This document shows, piece by piece, positions 5,795 to 13,220 of a stretch of 13,416 bases of DNA. The position numbers and the translations under genes were made by a program. Origin of the DNA: Endomicrobiia bacterium (GTDB taxonomy: Bacteria > Elusimicrobiota > Endomicrobiia > Endomicrobiales > Endomicrobiaceae); the NCBI GenBank assembly GCA_025998475.1, contig BNVZ01000024.1, forward strand, positions 1 through 13,416, read 5' to 3'. How positions within the stretch are numbered: the first letter of the stretch is position 1; each line of letters begins with the position of its first letter. The notes beneath the pieces are model-generated. The model searched no databases. It was not told where the DNA came from and was given only the letters and a program-made list of their open reading frames with translations.

Positions 5795-8587
5795 GTGGAC
5801 GAAGAAGAAAAAAAGGATTATTCAAAAACAGTGAATCTTCTTAAAACGGATTTTCAGATGAGGGCTAATTTGCCTCAAAGAGAGCCTGCTTTTGTTGAAG
5901 AATGGGATAAGGAACGACTTTATATTAAACTTTGTGATAAAAACAAAGACAAAAAAAAGTTTATTTTTCATGACGGTCCTCCATATGCCAATGCACATAT
6001 ACATATAGGGACAAGTCTTAATAAGGTTTTAAAAGATTTTATTATAAAACATCGCTCTATGTCGGGCAATTATGTGCCATTTACTCCAGGCTGGGATTGT
6101 CATGGTCTTCCTATTGAGCAAATTGCTTTAAAAGAAATGAAGACCGACAAAAATAAGATAGATAAACTTGTTTTTAGAAAGCAAGCTGCCGATTTTGCAA
6201 GAAAATTCGTCGAGATACAAAAAAAAGAATTTAAAAGACTTGGCATTATAGCAGATTGGGATAATCCTTATCTTACTTTACATCCTAAATACGAAGCATC
6301 GATAATAAAAGTTTTTGGAGAATTGGTAAGAGAGGGATTTATTTATAGAAGAAAAAAACCCGTTTATTGGTGCCCAACATGCGAAACTGCTATGGCGGAT
6401 GCTGAAGTAAACTATGCAGATCATAGTTCGGATTCTATTTTCGTAAAATTCAATATAGTATCGCTTCCTGAAGCACTTAAGACTAAAGAATCTTTACTAA
6501 TGGATTTTTCCGTTTTAATATGGACTACAACTCCATGGACTCTGCCTGCAAATGTCGCATTGGCATTTAACGGAGACTCTGAATATGTTGCATCGGTGTA
6601 TAAAATTGGGGATGGAAGAGAAGCTAAACTTGTAGTGGCAAAATCTTTGCTAGAAAATGTTAAAGATAAAATAAAAGCTGTGAGTTACGATGTTGTGTTT
6701 GAAGCAAAAGGCGTTGATTTTGTTGATATAAAATGCCAAAATCCTTTGGCCGCAAGCAGGATATCTCGTGGCATTGTTGCCGGGTTTGTAAGTATGGAAG
6801 ATGGAACGGGTATAGTTCATATAGCTCCGGGACATGGTCACGAAGATTATCAGGCAGGTTTGGAATATGGTTTAGAAATTATTTCTCATGTTAATGGAAA
6901 AGGTTTGTATACAAAGGAAGTTCCAGAATTTGAGAATATTCATATTTTTAAAGCAAATCCTTTGATAATTGAGAAACTCAATGGAGAAGGAAAGATTCTA
7001 GCTACACTAAAAATAGAGCATTCTTATCCACATTGCTGGAGATGTAAAAAACCTATAATTTTTAGAGCTACTTCTCAGTGGTTTTTATCCGTAGAGCACA
7101 ATGGTTTGAGAAAGAAATTATTGGATTTAGTAAAGGATGTTAATTGGATTCCAGCTTATGGCGAGACTAGAATGATATCAATGTTAGAAAGCCGTCCAGA
7201 TTGGTGCTTAAGTCGTCAGCGTTTATGGGGTGTTCCTATACCGGTGTTTTACTGTAAAGATTGTGGCAAACCTCTGCTTGATACAAAAGTTATAGATAAA
7301 ATATCGGCGTTATTTGGAGAAGAAGGTTCTGATCTGTGGTTTGAAGCGAGTGAAGAAGAGCTTTTAAAAGACACGGGCGCAAAATGTTCTTCGTGTAATT
7401 CTGCAAATTTTAAGAAAGAAGAAGATATATTGGACGTATGGTTTGATTCAGGCATTTCTTATGAAGCTGTTTTATCAAGCAAAAACTATAAAGAGTTGGA
7501 ATTTCCGGCAGATTTATATCTTGAGGGCAGCGATCAACATCGCGGGTGGTTCCAAACTTCTATGATTCCATCGGTTGCGATAAAAGGTAAAACTCCGTAT
7601 AAAAATGTATTAACTCATGGTTTTGTTGTCGACGGGCGAGGAAGAAAAATGTCAAAGTCTGTCGGAAATGTTATTTCAAGCGAGCAACTAATAAATAAAT
7701 ACGGTGCGGATATTGTCCGTCTTTGGATAGCTTCTAGTGACTACAAAGAAGATATAAGAATATCAGATGAAATTATAAAAAGCTTAAGTGATACTTATAG
7801 GAAAATAAGAAATACTGTAAGATTTTTGCTTGGCAATGTAGGCGATTTGGAGTTAAAAAATACTTTATCTTTTAAAAATATGCAGGAAATAGATCAAAAT
7901 GCGTTAAGCAGACTTCAGCATCTTATATCAAACGTGACTGCTGCTTACGAGAGCTATGAATTTCATAAAGCCGTGACAGCAATAAACAATTTCTGCACAG
8001 TGTTTTTAAGCGGTTTTTATTTGGATGCTTTAAAAGATACTTTATATTGCGATAAAAAAGACAGCACAGACAGAATAAGTGCGCAGTCGTCGATGATTGA
8101 AATTTGTTCAGTTATAATAAGACTTGTGTCACCTGTACTTTCTTTCACTTCAGAAGAAGCTTGGAGAGAATTAAGAAAATTGATTCCGAGTCTCTGTGAA
8201 TCTGTCTTTCTTGCGAATTTTCCTACAGCTAATAGTAAATATATTCTTCAGGCCGAGATGTTTGAAAAATGGGAAAAGATATTAGATATAAGAAGAGAAG
8301 CATTATCTGTCTATGAAAAATTAAGACAAGACAAAGTCATAGGTTCAAACCTTGAGGCTTCTTTGGACGTAACATACGGACAAAAGTACAATGATTTTTT
8401 TAAAGATCTTAAACTTATTAACTTAGTATTTGGAAGTTGGGATGTAAGATATAAAATTTCAGATAAAGAAGATGAATTGATTATAAAAGCTTCGAAATCA
8501 GAATATAAAAAATGTGCAAGATGCTGGAAACATATCGATGGTATACAAGATGATTTATGTCAAAGATGCTTGGAGGTTGTTAGATGA
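5795..8587 (+). CDS. ileS: Isoleucyl-tRNA synthetase
   Basis: IleRS charges tRNA-Ile in the cytoplasm and edits misactivated valine. At 930 residues it is full length for the bacterial type with a C-terminal zinc finger. Visible features: 'FHDGPPYANAHIHIGT' holding the class I HIGH-type motif as HIGT (70-73); 'PGWDCHGLPIE'; the CP1 editing domain with 'WTTTPWTLPA' (from 243) and 'GTGIVHIAPGHGHEDY'; 'RPDWCLSRQRLWGVPIP'; a CxxC pair (CKDC and CSSC) in the connective region; 'DVWFDSG'; 'EGSDQHRGWF'; KMSKS (618-622); and a terminal Cys4 zinc site (C907, C910, C922, C925). The GTG start is supported by AGGA upstream. It overlaps lspA by four nt (ATGA). Confidence 0.98.
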   Translation: MDEEEKKDYSKTVNLLKTDFQMRANLPQREPAFVEEWDKERLYIKLCDKNKDKKKFIFHDGPPYANAHIHIGTSLNKVLKDFIIKHRSMSGNYVPFTPGWDCHGLPIEQIALKEMKTDKNKIDKLVFRKQAADFARKFVEIQKKEFKRLGIIADWDNPYLTLHPKYEASIIKVFGELVREGFIYRRKKPVYWCPTCETAMADAEVNYADHSSDSIFVKFNIVSLPEALKTKESLLMDFSVLIWTTTPWTLPANVALAFNGDSEYVASVYKIGDGREAKLVVAKSLLENVKDKIKAVSYDVVFEAKGVDFVDIKCQNPLAASRISRGIVAGFVSMEDGTGIVHIAPGHGHEDYQAGLEYGLEIISHVNGKGLYTKEVPEFENIHIFKANPLIIEKLNGEGKILATLKIEHSYPHCWRCKKPIIFRATSQWFLSVEHNGLRKKLLDLVKDVNWIPAYGETRMISMLESRPDWCLSRQRLWGVPIPVFYCKDCGKPLLDTKVIDKISALFGEEGSDLWFEASEEELLKDTGAKCSSCNSANFKKEEDILDVWFDSGISYEAVLSSKNYKELEFPADLYLEGSDQHRGWFQTSMIPSVAIKGKTPYKNVLTHGFVVDGRGRKMSKSVGNVISSEQLINKYGADIVRLWIASSDYKEDIRISDEIIKSLSDTYRKIRNTVRFLLGNVGDLELKNTLSFKNMQEIDQNALSRLQHLISNVTAAYESYEFHKAVTAINNFCTVFLSGFYLDALKDTLYCDKKDSTDRISAQSSMIEICSVIIRLVSPVLSFTSEEAWRELRKLIPSLCESVFLANFPTANSKYILQAEMFEKWEKILDIRREALSVYEKLRQDKVIGSNLEASLDVTYGQKYNDFFKDLKLINLVFGSWDVRYKISDKEDELIIKASKSEYKKCARCWKHIDGIQDDLCQRCLEVVR
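8572..8576 (+). promoter_or_regulatory. Shine-Dalgarno of lspA
   Basis: GGAGG seven nt before ATG 8584 and ten before the second ATG at 8587. Spacing favours the first ATG, which overlaps the ileS stop as ATGA. Confidence 0.75.
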
Positions 8588-9057
8588 TGAAAAAACTTTG
8601 TCTACTTGGTGTTATTGTTGTTATTTTAGACCAAGTGACAAAATTTCTTATAAGTAGATTTGTTAGTTATGGCTCATCAATAAAGATAGTTCCTTTTTTA
8701 AATTTCTTTAATATCACAAATGTCACTAATACGGGAATGTCATTCGGTATGTTTAAAGACAAGAATTCTTTGTTTTCTGTTGTTATTCCTCTATTCTTGT
8801 TAGGTTTATCGTTGTTGATTTATAAAAACCGTAATAAAATAAATAAAATTCAACAGTACGCGTTTTGTCTTATTATTGCCGGTGGGTTGGGAAATCTTGT
8901 CGATAGATTATTTCGCGGTGCTGTTGTTGATTTTCTTGATTTTGGAATTAATTCGCTGAGATGGCCGTCTTTTAATATTGCTGATTCTTCTAATTGCATA
9001 GCAATGTTTCTTATTTTTGTCGATATTATATTCCTCAGCAAAAGACAGAAGGTATAA
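8584..9057 (+). CDS. lspA: Lipoprotein signal peptidase (signal peptidase II)
   Basis: LspA is an inner-membrane aspartyl protease that removes the signal peptide from diacylglyceryl-modified prolipoproteins. The 157 residues match the family length and show four hydrophobic segments (about 4-22, 62-80, 91-104, 134-151). Conserved sites: 'DQVTK' (16-20), 'NTGMSFG' (49-55), 'GNLVDRLFRGAVVDF' (103-117) with catalytic Asp116, and 'FNIAD' (130-134) with catalytic Asp134. It is coupled to ileS by an ATGA overlap, an ileS-lspA linkage common in bacteria, and is followed five nt later by lgt, which acts one step earlier on the same substrates. Confidence 0.97.
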   Translation: MMKKLCLLGVIVVILDQVTKFLISRFVSYGSSIKIVPFLNFFNITNVTNTGMSFGMFKDKNSLFSVVIPLFLLGLSLLIYKNRNKINKIQQYAFCLIIAGGLGNLVDRLFRGAVVDFLDFGINSLRWPSFNIADSSNCIAMFLIFVDIIFLSKRQKV

Positions 9058-9062
9058 TTATT

Positions 9063-9857
9063 ATGCACCCAATTTTTTTTAGTATATGGAAATTTACAGC
9101 TTATTTTTACGGCCTTTTTGTCGGCGTAGCTTTTATCACATCAAATTTATATCTTTCATACTCTCTAACTAAATCGAAAAATAAAGTAATTTCGCAGGAT
9201 GGATTAGACTCTTTGTTTATTTTTATAGCAATCCTTAGCGCAATAGGAGCAAGGGTTCTTTTTGTTATTACAAATTTACAAGAATATATTTTATACCCTT
9301 TGAGTATTTTTAAGTTCTGGACAGGTGGGTTTGTCTATTACGGAGGATTTATTGCTGTAATAGTATATATAATAATATATTCCAAAAGAAAAAAAATCCA
9401 TTTGTTTAAGCTTTGTGATTTTTTTGCTCCAGCTTTAGCTTTAGGACACGCTATAGGAAGAATTGGATGTTTTTTTGCAGGTTGTTGTTATGGTAAAGAG
9501 AGCAATTTACCGTGGGCAGTGACGTTTAATAACGAAGATTCCGTAGCTCTTCAGGGGGTACGTTTACACCCTACGCAGATCTACGAATCTTTAGGTAATT
9601 TGCTGTTGTTTGTATGTTTGCACTTTTATTCTAAAAGGGAACATAAAGCAGGCACGCCTATTGCAATTTATTTTATATGCTACGCAGTCTTAAGATTTAT
9701 CATTGAGTTTTTCCGTGGAGATGATAGGGGAATGCAATATTTTGGATTATCTATATCTCAGATAATATCCATATTTTTATTTGTAACCGGAGTTATTATA
9801 TTAATAGTCTCTTTAAAAACCTCTAAAAATCTGTCAAAAAATATTGAAAACAAATAA
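9063..9857 (+). CDS. lgt: Prolipoprotein diacylglyceryl transferase
   Basis: Lgt moves a diacylglyceryl group from phosphatidylglycerol to the lipobox cysteine of prolipoproteins in the inner membrane, the step before LspA. From the ATG at 9063 the protein has 264 residues and about seven hydrophobic segments. Conserved sites: 'WTGGFVYYGG' (86-95), 'GHAIGRIGCFFAGCCYG' (128-144, the Cys-rich form of the Lgt signature), 'LHPTQIYES' (168-176) and 'RFIIEFFRGDDRG' (211-223). The frame opens upstream inside lspA, but AGAAGG (9047-9052) and the N-terminal 'HPIFF' support 9063. Its last codons and stop form the left edge of a 68-bp palindrome. It is the last gene of the operon. Confidence 0.97.
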   Translation: MHPIFFSIWKFTAYFYGLFVGVAFITSNLYLSYSLTKSKNKVISQDGLDSLFIFIAILSAIGARVLFVITNLQEYILYPLSIFKFWTGGFVYYGGFIAVIVYIIIYSKRKKIHLFKLCDFFAPALALGHAIGRIGCFFAGCCYGKESNLPWAVTFNNEDSVALQGVRLHPTQIYESLGNLLLFVCLHFYSKREHKAGTPIAIYFICYAVLRFIIEFFRGDDRGMQYFGLSISQIISIFLFVTGVIILIVSLKTSKNLSKNIENK

Positions 9858-9866
9858 ATGCATACT

Positions 9867-9898
9867 AAAAATTAGTTGGCTATAGCCAACTAATTTTT
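9867..9898. terminator. Bidirectional intrinsic terminator between lgt and kdsB
   Basis: The core of the palindrome reads A5 (9867-9871), a stem around GTTGGCTATAGCCAAC, then T5 (9894-9898). Read in either direction it is a hairpin followed by a T-run, so it can end the lgt operon and the convergent kdsB transcript. For kdsB it lies about 480 nt past the stop, so that message would run antisense through the IS remnant. Confidence 0.75.
9873..9883 (+). repeat. 11-bp direct repeat, left copy
   Basis: TAGTTGGCTAT, inside the centre of the palindrome. An identical copy at 10394-10404 forms the end of kdsB. The two copies bracket the IS3 remnant. Confidence 0.6.
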
Positions 9899-9920
9899 AG
9901 TATGCATTTATTTGTTAGGT

Positions 9921-10396
9921 GTAAGCAAATTAAGAAGATTAAAAGGGCTAAAATCAGAAAACAGACGGTTAAAGACGATATAGTCAAATCACTTTAAATT
10001 GCGCCATGTTGTAATCTCAAAGATTCGGGTGAGTTTGGTGTAAAATCTTCTGTTTCTTACCATTCTTTTTTAACAAAAGCTTATCTTTTCATTTGTTACT
10101 GTACAATTTAAAGCGATCTTAGAAAGACTAAAAGAGCAGCAAGCATTGCCAGAGTCAACGACAGTGGGTAACAGACATAAATTCTCTAGCATGGTGTTTG
10201 TGATGAATGGGCATCAACCAGTAAACCTACAGAAAACGGATACATAGAAAGTTTTAACGGCAAGCTAAGAGATGAACGTTTAAAAAAAACAGATTTGTAT
10301 CATTTAAAGGAAGCAAAAGAAACAATGAAATTACGGCGTAAAAATACAGCGTGTGGAGCTTTATCGAAGTTAACTGTTGCCATGAGTAGTTACTAG
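9921..10396 (+). mobile_element. Decayed IS3-family insertion sequence (orfA and orfB fragments)
   Basis: A fossil transposase, read on the + strand in broken pieces. At 9921-9980 the frame 'SKLRRLKGLKSENRRLKTI' is the leucine-zipper end of IS3 OrfA, cut by TAG (9981-9983). From about 10101 'VQFKAILERLKEQQALPES' matches the OrfB integrase segment before the second catalytic Asp, here lost (VGN where VDNG is expected, 10164-10172). A +2 frameshift at 10200-10201 follows, then 'DEWASTSKPTENGYIESFNG' and 'KLRDERLKKTDLYHLKEA', containing the catalytic Glu region (IESFN), running to TAG at 10394. About ten residues before SKPTEN are missing, and the DYN/RPH block is unrecognisable. I see no terminal inverted repeats. 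It cannot be functional. Confidence 0.85.
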
Positions 10397-11121
10397 TTGG
10401 CTATGTATTTCCCGACTTTCAAAATATCATCAGGCATATCGACACCAACGGAATCGTGCTTTGTAATAACAACTTTTATCTTTTTACCGTTTTCCAAAGC
10501 TCTTAGTTGTTCAAGATTTTCAGCTTTTTCTAAAGCAGACATTTTACTTTTTGAAAACTCTAGCAAAAACTTCCTTTTATACCCATATACACCCATATGC
10601 TTATAGTATTTGATTTTCGCATTATCTCTATTATACGGAATTGCAAATCTTGAAAAGTACAACGCACATCCGTTTTTATCAAAAATAACTTTTACAACAT
10701 TGGGATCTTTAATAACAGACTCTTCTGTCAACGGAAAAGCCGCAGTTACATATTCTAAAGACTTTTCCTTTTTAAGTGAACATACTAGAGTATCTATAAG
10801 CTTGGGATCTATCAAAGGTTCATCTCCCTGAACATTAATAAAAATTCCGTAATTTTTTAAAAATCTTAACGCTGTAAAAGCGATCCTGTCCGTACCGCTT
10901 CTGCATGTTTTTGAAGTCATAAAAACATTAAACCCCAGTTTTTTTACGGTATCGTAAATGCGCCTATCGTCCGTAGCAACAGCAATAAAATCAATCCCTT
11001 TGCAACGACTAATTCTCTCTACCGTATGCTGTATAAGAGGTTTGCCTTTTATTAACACCAAAGGTTTACCTGGAAAACGACTTGATCCATATCTTGAGGG
11101 TATAACCACAGCTGTTTTCAT
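10393..11121 (-). CDS. kdsB: 3-deoxy-manno-octulosonate cytidylyltransferase (CMP-Kdo synthetase)
   Basis: KdsB activates Kdo with CTP to CMP-Kdo, the donor for the Kdo residues that join lipid A to the LPS core. At 242 residues it is near the usual ~250. Motifs: nucleotide-binding 'IPSRYGSSRFPGKPL' (7-21), 'VATDD' (48-52), 'SGTDRI' (75-80), metal and sugar site 'NVQGDEPLI' (96-104), and the C-terminal 'SVGVDMPDD'. It overlaps hldA by four nt (ATGA) and lacks a good Shine-Dalgarno, so translation is probably coupled. Its stop overlaps the stop of the IS remnant on the other strand, and its last 11 bp are repeated at 9873-9883. The C-terminus looks normal, so the insertion did not destroy the gene. 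Confidence 0.97.
   Translation of the reverse strand: MKTAVVIPSRYGSSRFPGKPLVLIKGKPLIQHTVERISRCKGIDFIAVATDDRRIYDTVKKLGFNVFMTSKTCRSGTDRIAFTALRFLKNYGIFINVQGDEPLIDPKLIDTLVCSLKKEKSLEYVTAAFPLTEESVIKDPNVVKVIFDKNGCALYFSRFAIPYNRDNAKIKYYKHMGVYGYKRKFLLEFSKSKMSALEKAENLEQLRALENGKKIKVVITKHDSVGVDMPDDILKVGKYIAN
10394..10404 (+). repeat. 11-bp direct repeat, right copy (kdsB 3' end)
   Basis: TAGTTGGCTAT, covering the kdsB stop codon and last codons on the minus strand; identical to 9873-9883. Confidence 0.6.
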
Positions 11122-12101
11122 TCTTTATAAAAATCCATTATAGTTTTCGTAAGCTCCTGAAGACTTGTTGTAGCAGTACCGAGCTTTCCTACAACTATAC
11201 CTGCAGCAAAATTTGCGATTTCCGCTGCGCTTAACAAATCAGCTTTTGCTGCCAACGCTAAGGTCATAGTAGAAATAACAGTATCTCCAGCACCGGTTAC
11301 ATCATAAACTTCTTTTGCTCTTGTGGGAATATTCGTAATTTTATTATTGGGTTCAATAAGAATCATGCCTTTTTCACCGCGCGTAATAAGAACAGCGTCT
11401 GAATCTAAAGTCTTAAGAATTTTTTTACCAAGAGTCGCAATATCTTCAGTAGTTTCTATATTCTTTGCGTTCATGCCTTTGATTGCCTCTTCTTCATTAG
11501 GCGTCATTGTTGTGATTTTTTTGTACTTTCTGAAATTATATATCTTAGGATCTACCGTAACAGGAATTTCATATTTTCTTGCAAGAAAAATCGTTTTCTT
11601 TAGAACCATCGGACTTACAACACCTTTTCCATAATCTGAAATTATAACCGCATCTACTGTCGATATTAGTTTTTCTATATTTGCTACGATTTTTGATTCA
11701 ATATGACGTTCAAACAACTTTTTAACTTCTTTATCTATTCTCACAACCTGCTGATTTGTGGCAATAATTCTAGTTTTTGTAATCGTAGGCCTTTGAGAGT
11801 CATAAACCAAATAATCAGTATTAATCCCTTTTTCTTTAAATATCTCAATCAATGATTTTCCAACAATATCTTCCCCTATCGCGCTCACAATAAAGACTTT
11901 AGCGCTTAAAGATGTTATATTATTTGCAACATTTGCCGCTCCTCCGAGAGTTTCTGTTTCTCTTGTAACCTCTACAATAGGAACGGGTGCTTCAGGAGAA
12001 ATTCTCTTTACTTTTCCCCATATAAACTTATCTACCATTGTATCGCCTACAACTAAAATGGTTTGTTTTTTAAACGAAGACACAAATTTTAATAGGTTCA
12101 T
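11118..12101 (-). CDS. hldA: D-glycero-beta-D-manno-heptose-7-phosphate kinase (HldA / RfaE domain I)
   Basis: A PfkB/ribokinase-family kinase of 327 residues that phosphorylates heptose-7-phosphate at C1 on the way to ADP-heptose. Visible: 'VVGDTMVDKFIWGKVKRISPE' region (18-37), 'GGAANVA' (53-59), 'SDYGKG' (155-160), 'TPNEEE' (200-205) and the PfkB signature 'DVTGAGDT' (267-274) with catalytic Asp273. It matches domain I of the bifunctional HldE; the C-terminal cytidylyl/adenylyltransferase domain is absent, so this is the single-domain HldA form and a separate adenylyltransferase (HldC) must be encoded elsewhere. Upstream GGAA gives a weak ribosome-binding site. It lies 43 nt after hldD and overlaps kdsB by four nt. 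Confidence 0.93.
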   Translation of the reverse strand: MNLLKFVSSFKKQTILVVGDTMVDKFIWGKVKRISPEAPVPIVEVTRETETLGGAANVANNITSLSAKVFIVSAIGEDIVGKSLIEIFKEKGINTDYLVYDSQRPTITKTRIIATNQQVVRIDKEVKKLFERHIESKIVANIEKLISTVDAVIISDYGKGVVSPMVLKKTIFLARKYEIPVTVDPKIYNFRKYKKITTMTPNEEEAIKGMNAKNIETTEDIATLGKKILKTLDSDAVLITRGEKGMILIEPNNKITNIPTRAKEVYDVTGAGDTVISTMTLALAAKADLLSAAEIANFAAGIVVGKLGTATTSLQELTKTIMDFYKE

Positions 12102-12144
12102 AATTATTCCAAAAAATTACATGGTTTTCGATAGCTTTGACATT

Positions 12145-13107
12145 TTATAAATAAGATTTATTTTTTAAATAGTAGCAGTAATCTTTAACAGAATCTTCAA
12201 GCTCTATAAACGGTTTATCGTACCCTATACCTTTAAGATTATCCATTTTTGCCTCAGTAAAATATTGGTATTTAGACTTTAGAGAATCGGGCATATCGAT
12301 GTATTCTATGTTTACTTTTTTTCCCGCAACAATAAACATTGATTTTGCTATGTCATTCCATGTTCTTGATTTACCAGTACCCAAATTAAATATACCTGTC
12401 TTTGATGGATTTTTAAGCAAAAACCACAACACATTAACAACGTCTTTTATATACACAAAATCTCTGCGCTGTGCACCGTCAGGATAATTTGTATTGTAAG
12501 ACTTGAATAGTTTTATAATATCTTTATCCAAAACATCGCCAAAATTTTTGCAAATCATGCTGCGCATATCGCCTTTATGGTACTCATTTGGACCAAAAAC
12601 ATTAAAGAACTTTACACCTGTCGCCCTATCCATATAATTATTATTTAAAAGCCACAAATCAAACATGTGCTTAGAAAAACCATACATATTCAGAGGCGAC
12701 AAATTTCTTATTTTTGATATATCGTCATCATAGCCGAACTCGCCATTGCCGTATGTTGCCGCTGAAGATGCGTAGACAAAAGGAATTCTCAACTCAAAAG
12801 CCCATAAAGCAAGAACTTTGGAGTATTCATAATTATTCTTTATGTAATAATCTGCATCTGAAAGAGTTGTAGAGCTGCATGCGCCTAAATGCACGATGGC
12901 CTGAGGTTTTGGGACTTGTCTGTTTATAACTGCACTAACAAAATCATTTTTCTGTACATAATCGTAATAGTTTTTACCTATCAGGTTTTTCCACTTTTCA
13001 CTATTGTTAAGATGATCGATAACCAAAATATCTTTTATACCTTCTTGATTCAATTTCCACAAGAAACAGCTACCTATAAAACCTGCACCACCGGTTAGTA
13101 TTATCAC
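12145..13107 (-). CDS. hldD: ADP-L-glycero-D-manno-heptose-6-epimerase
   Basis: HldD epimerises ADP-D,D-heptose to ADP-L,D-heptose, the LPS inner-core donor. This short-chain dehydrogenase-fold enzyme has the NADP-binding 'TGGAGFIGS' (5-13), 'YASSAATYG' (112-120), catalytic 'YGFSK' (142-146), 'FFNVFGPNEYHKGDMRS' and 'DGAQRRDFVYIKDVV'. The frame is open to an ATG at 13185, but I choose the GTG at 13107. It has a strong Shine-Dalgarno (AGAAGAGG, 13113-13120) five nt away, gives 320 residues (family ~310) with the Rossmann motif right at the N-terminus, and the promoter lies between the two starts. It is the first gene of the hldD-hldA-kdsB operon. Confidence 0.96.
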   Translation of the reverse strand: MIILTGGAGFIGSCFLWKLNQEGIKDILVIDHLNNSEKWKNLIGKNYYDYVQKNDFVSAVINRQVPKPQAIVHLGACSSTTLSDADYYIKNNYEYSKVLALWAFELRIPFVYASSAATYGNGEFGYDDDISKIRNLSPLNMYGFSKHMFDLWLLNNNYMDRATGVKFFNVFGPNEYHKGDMRSMICKNFGDVLDKDIIKLFKSYNTNYPDGAQRRDFVYIKDVVNVLWFLLKNPSKTGIFNLGTGKSRTWNDIAKSMFIVAGKKVNIEYIDMPDSLKSKYQYFTEAKMDNLKGIGYDKPFIELEDSVKDYCYYLKNKSYL

Positions 13108-13112
13108 AAAGA

Positions 13113-13120
13113 CCTCTTCT
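13113..13120 (-). promoter_or_regulatory. Shine-Dalgarno deciding the GTG start of hldD
   Basis: AGAAGAGG on the minus strand, five nt before GTG (13107-13105). It is among the best ribosome-binding sites in the window. Confidence 0.8.
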
Positions 13121-13152
13121 GATTTAAAACCTATTTCAAAACTACGAGACAT

Positions 13153-13182
13153 ATTGTATAAAAAGATATTTTGTACTGTCAA
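13153..13182 (-). promoter_or_regulatory. Sigma70-type promoter of the hldD-hldA-kdsB operon
   Basis: Minus strand: perfect -35 TTGACA (13177-13182), 18 nt, -10 TACAAT (13153-13158). The predicted start near 13146 gives a 39-nt leader to the GTG. The spacing and -10 resemble those of the tRNA-fMet promoter. Confidence 0.75.
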
Positions 13183-13198
13183 CAATACGTATTAGTTA

Positions 13199-13220
13199 AA
13201 TTGTTCCTTAAGAAACAATT
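13199..13220. repeat. 22-bp near-perfect palindrome upstream of the hldD promoter
   Basis: AATTGTTC-CTTAAG-AAACAATT style symmetry with one mismatched pair. It sits about 53-75 nt upstream of the predicted hldD start. It could be a regulator site or a weak terminator of a gene beyond; no T-run follows, so a binding site is slightly favoured. Confidence 0.4.

Larger units (their letters stand above)
9849..9916. repeat. 68-bp perfect palindrome spanning the lgt stop codon
   Basis: Two 34-bp arms (9849-9882 and 9883-9916) are exact reverse complements with no spacer. The symmetry begins at the second-last codon of lgt and breaks precisely at 9848/9917. It is far longer than an intrinsic terminator needs. 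The outer arms (AACAAATAAATGCATAC and mirror) show that the lgt 3' end has been copied in inverted orientation. Confidence 0.95.

Noticed and set aside
5795..5795. T-box riboswitch control of ileS
   Set aside because: Only 34 nt separate yggU and ileS; there is no room for a T-box leader and no specifier stem.
7024..7032. Perfect DnaA box TTATCCACA in ileS
   Set aside because: Isolated, within conserved coding sequence (SYPHC); one such 9-mer is plausible by chance.
8994..9062. Upstream start for lgt inside lspA
   Set aside because: It would add 23 residues unlike Lgt; ATG 9063 has AGAAGG and the right N-terminus.
13108..13185. Longer hldD from ATG 13185
   Set aside because: The promoter lies inside this extension, and the extension has no homology to the HldD N-terminus.
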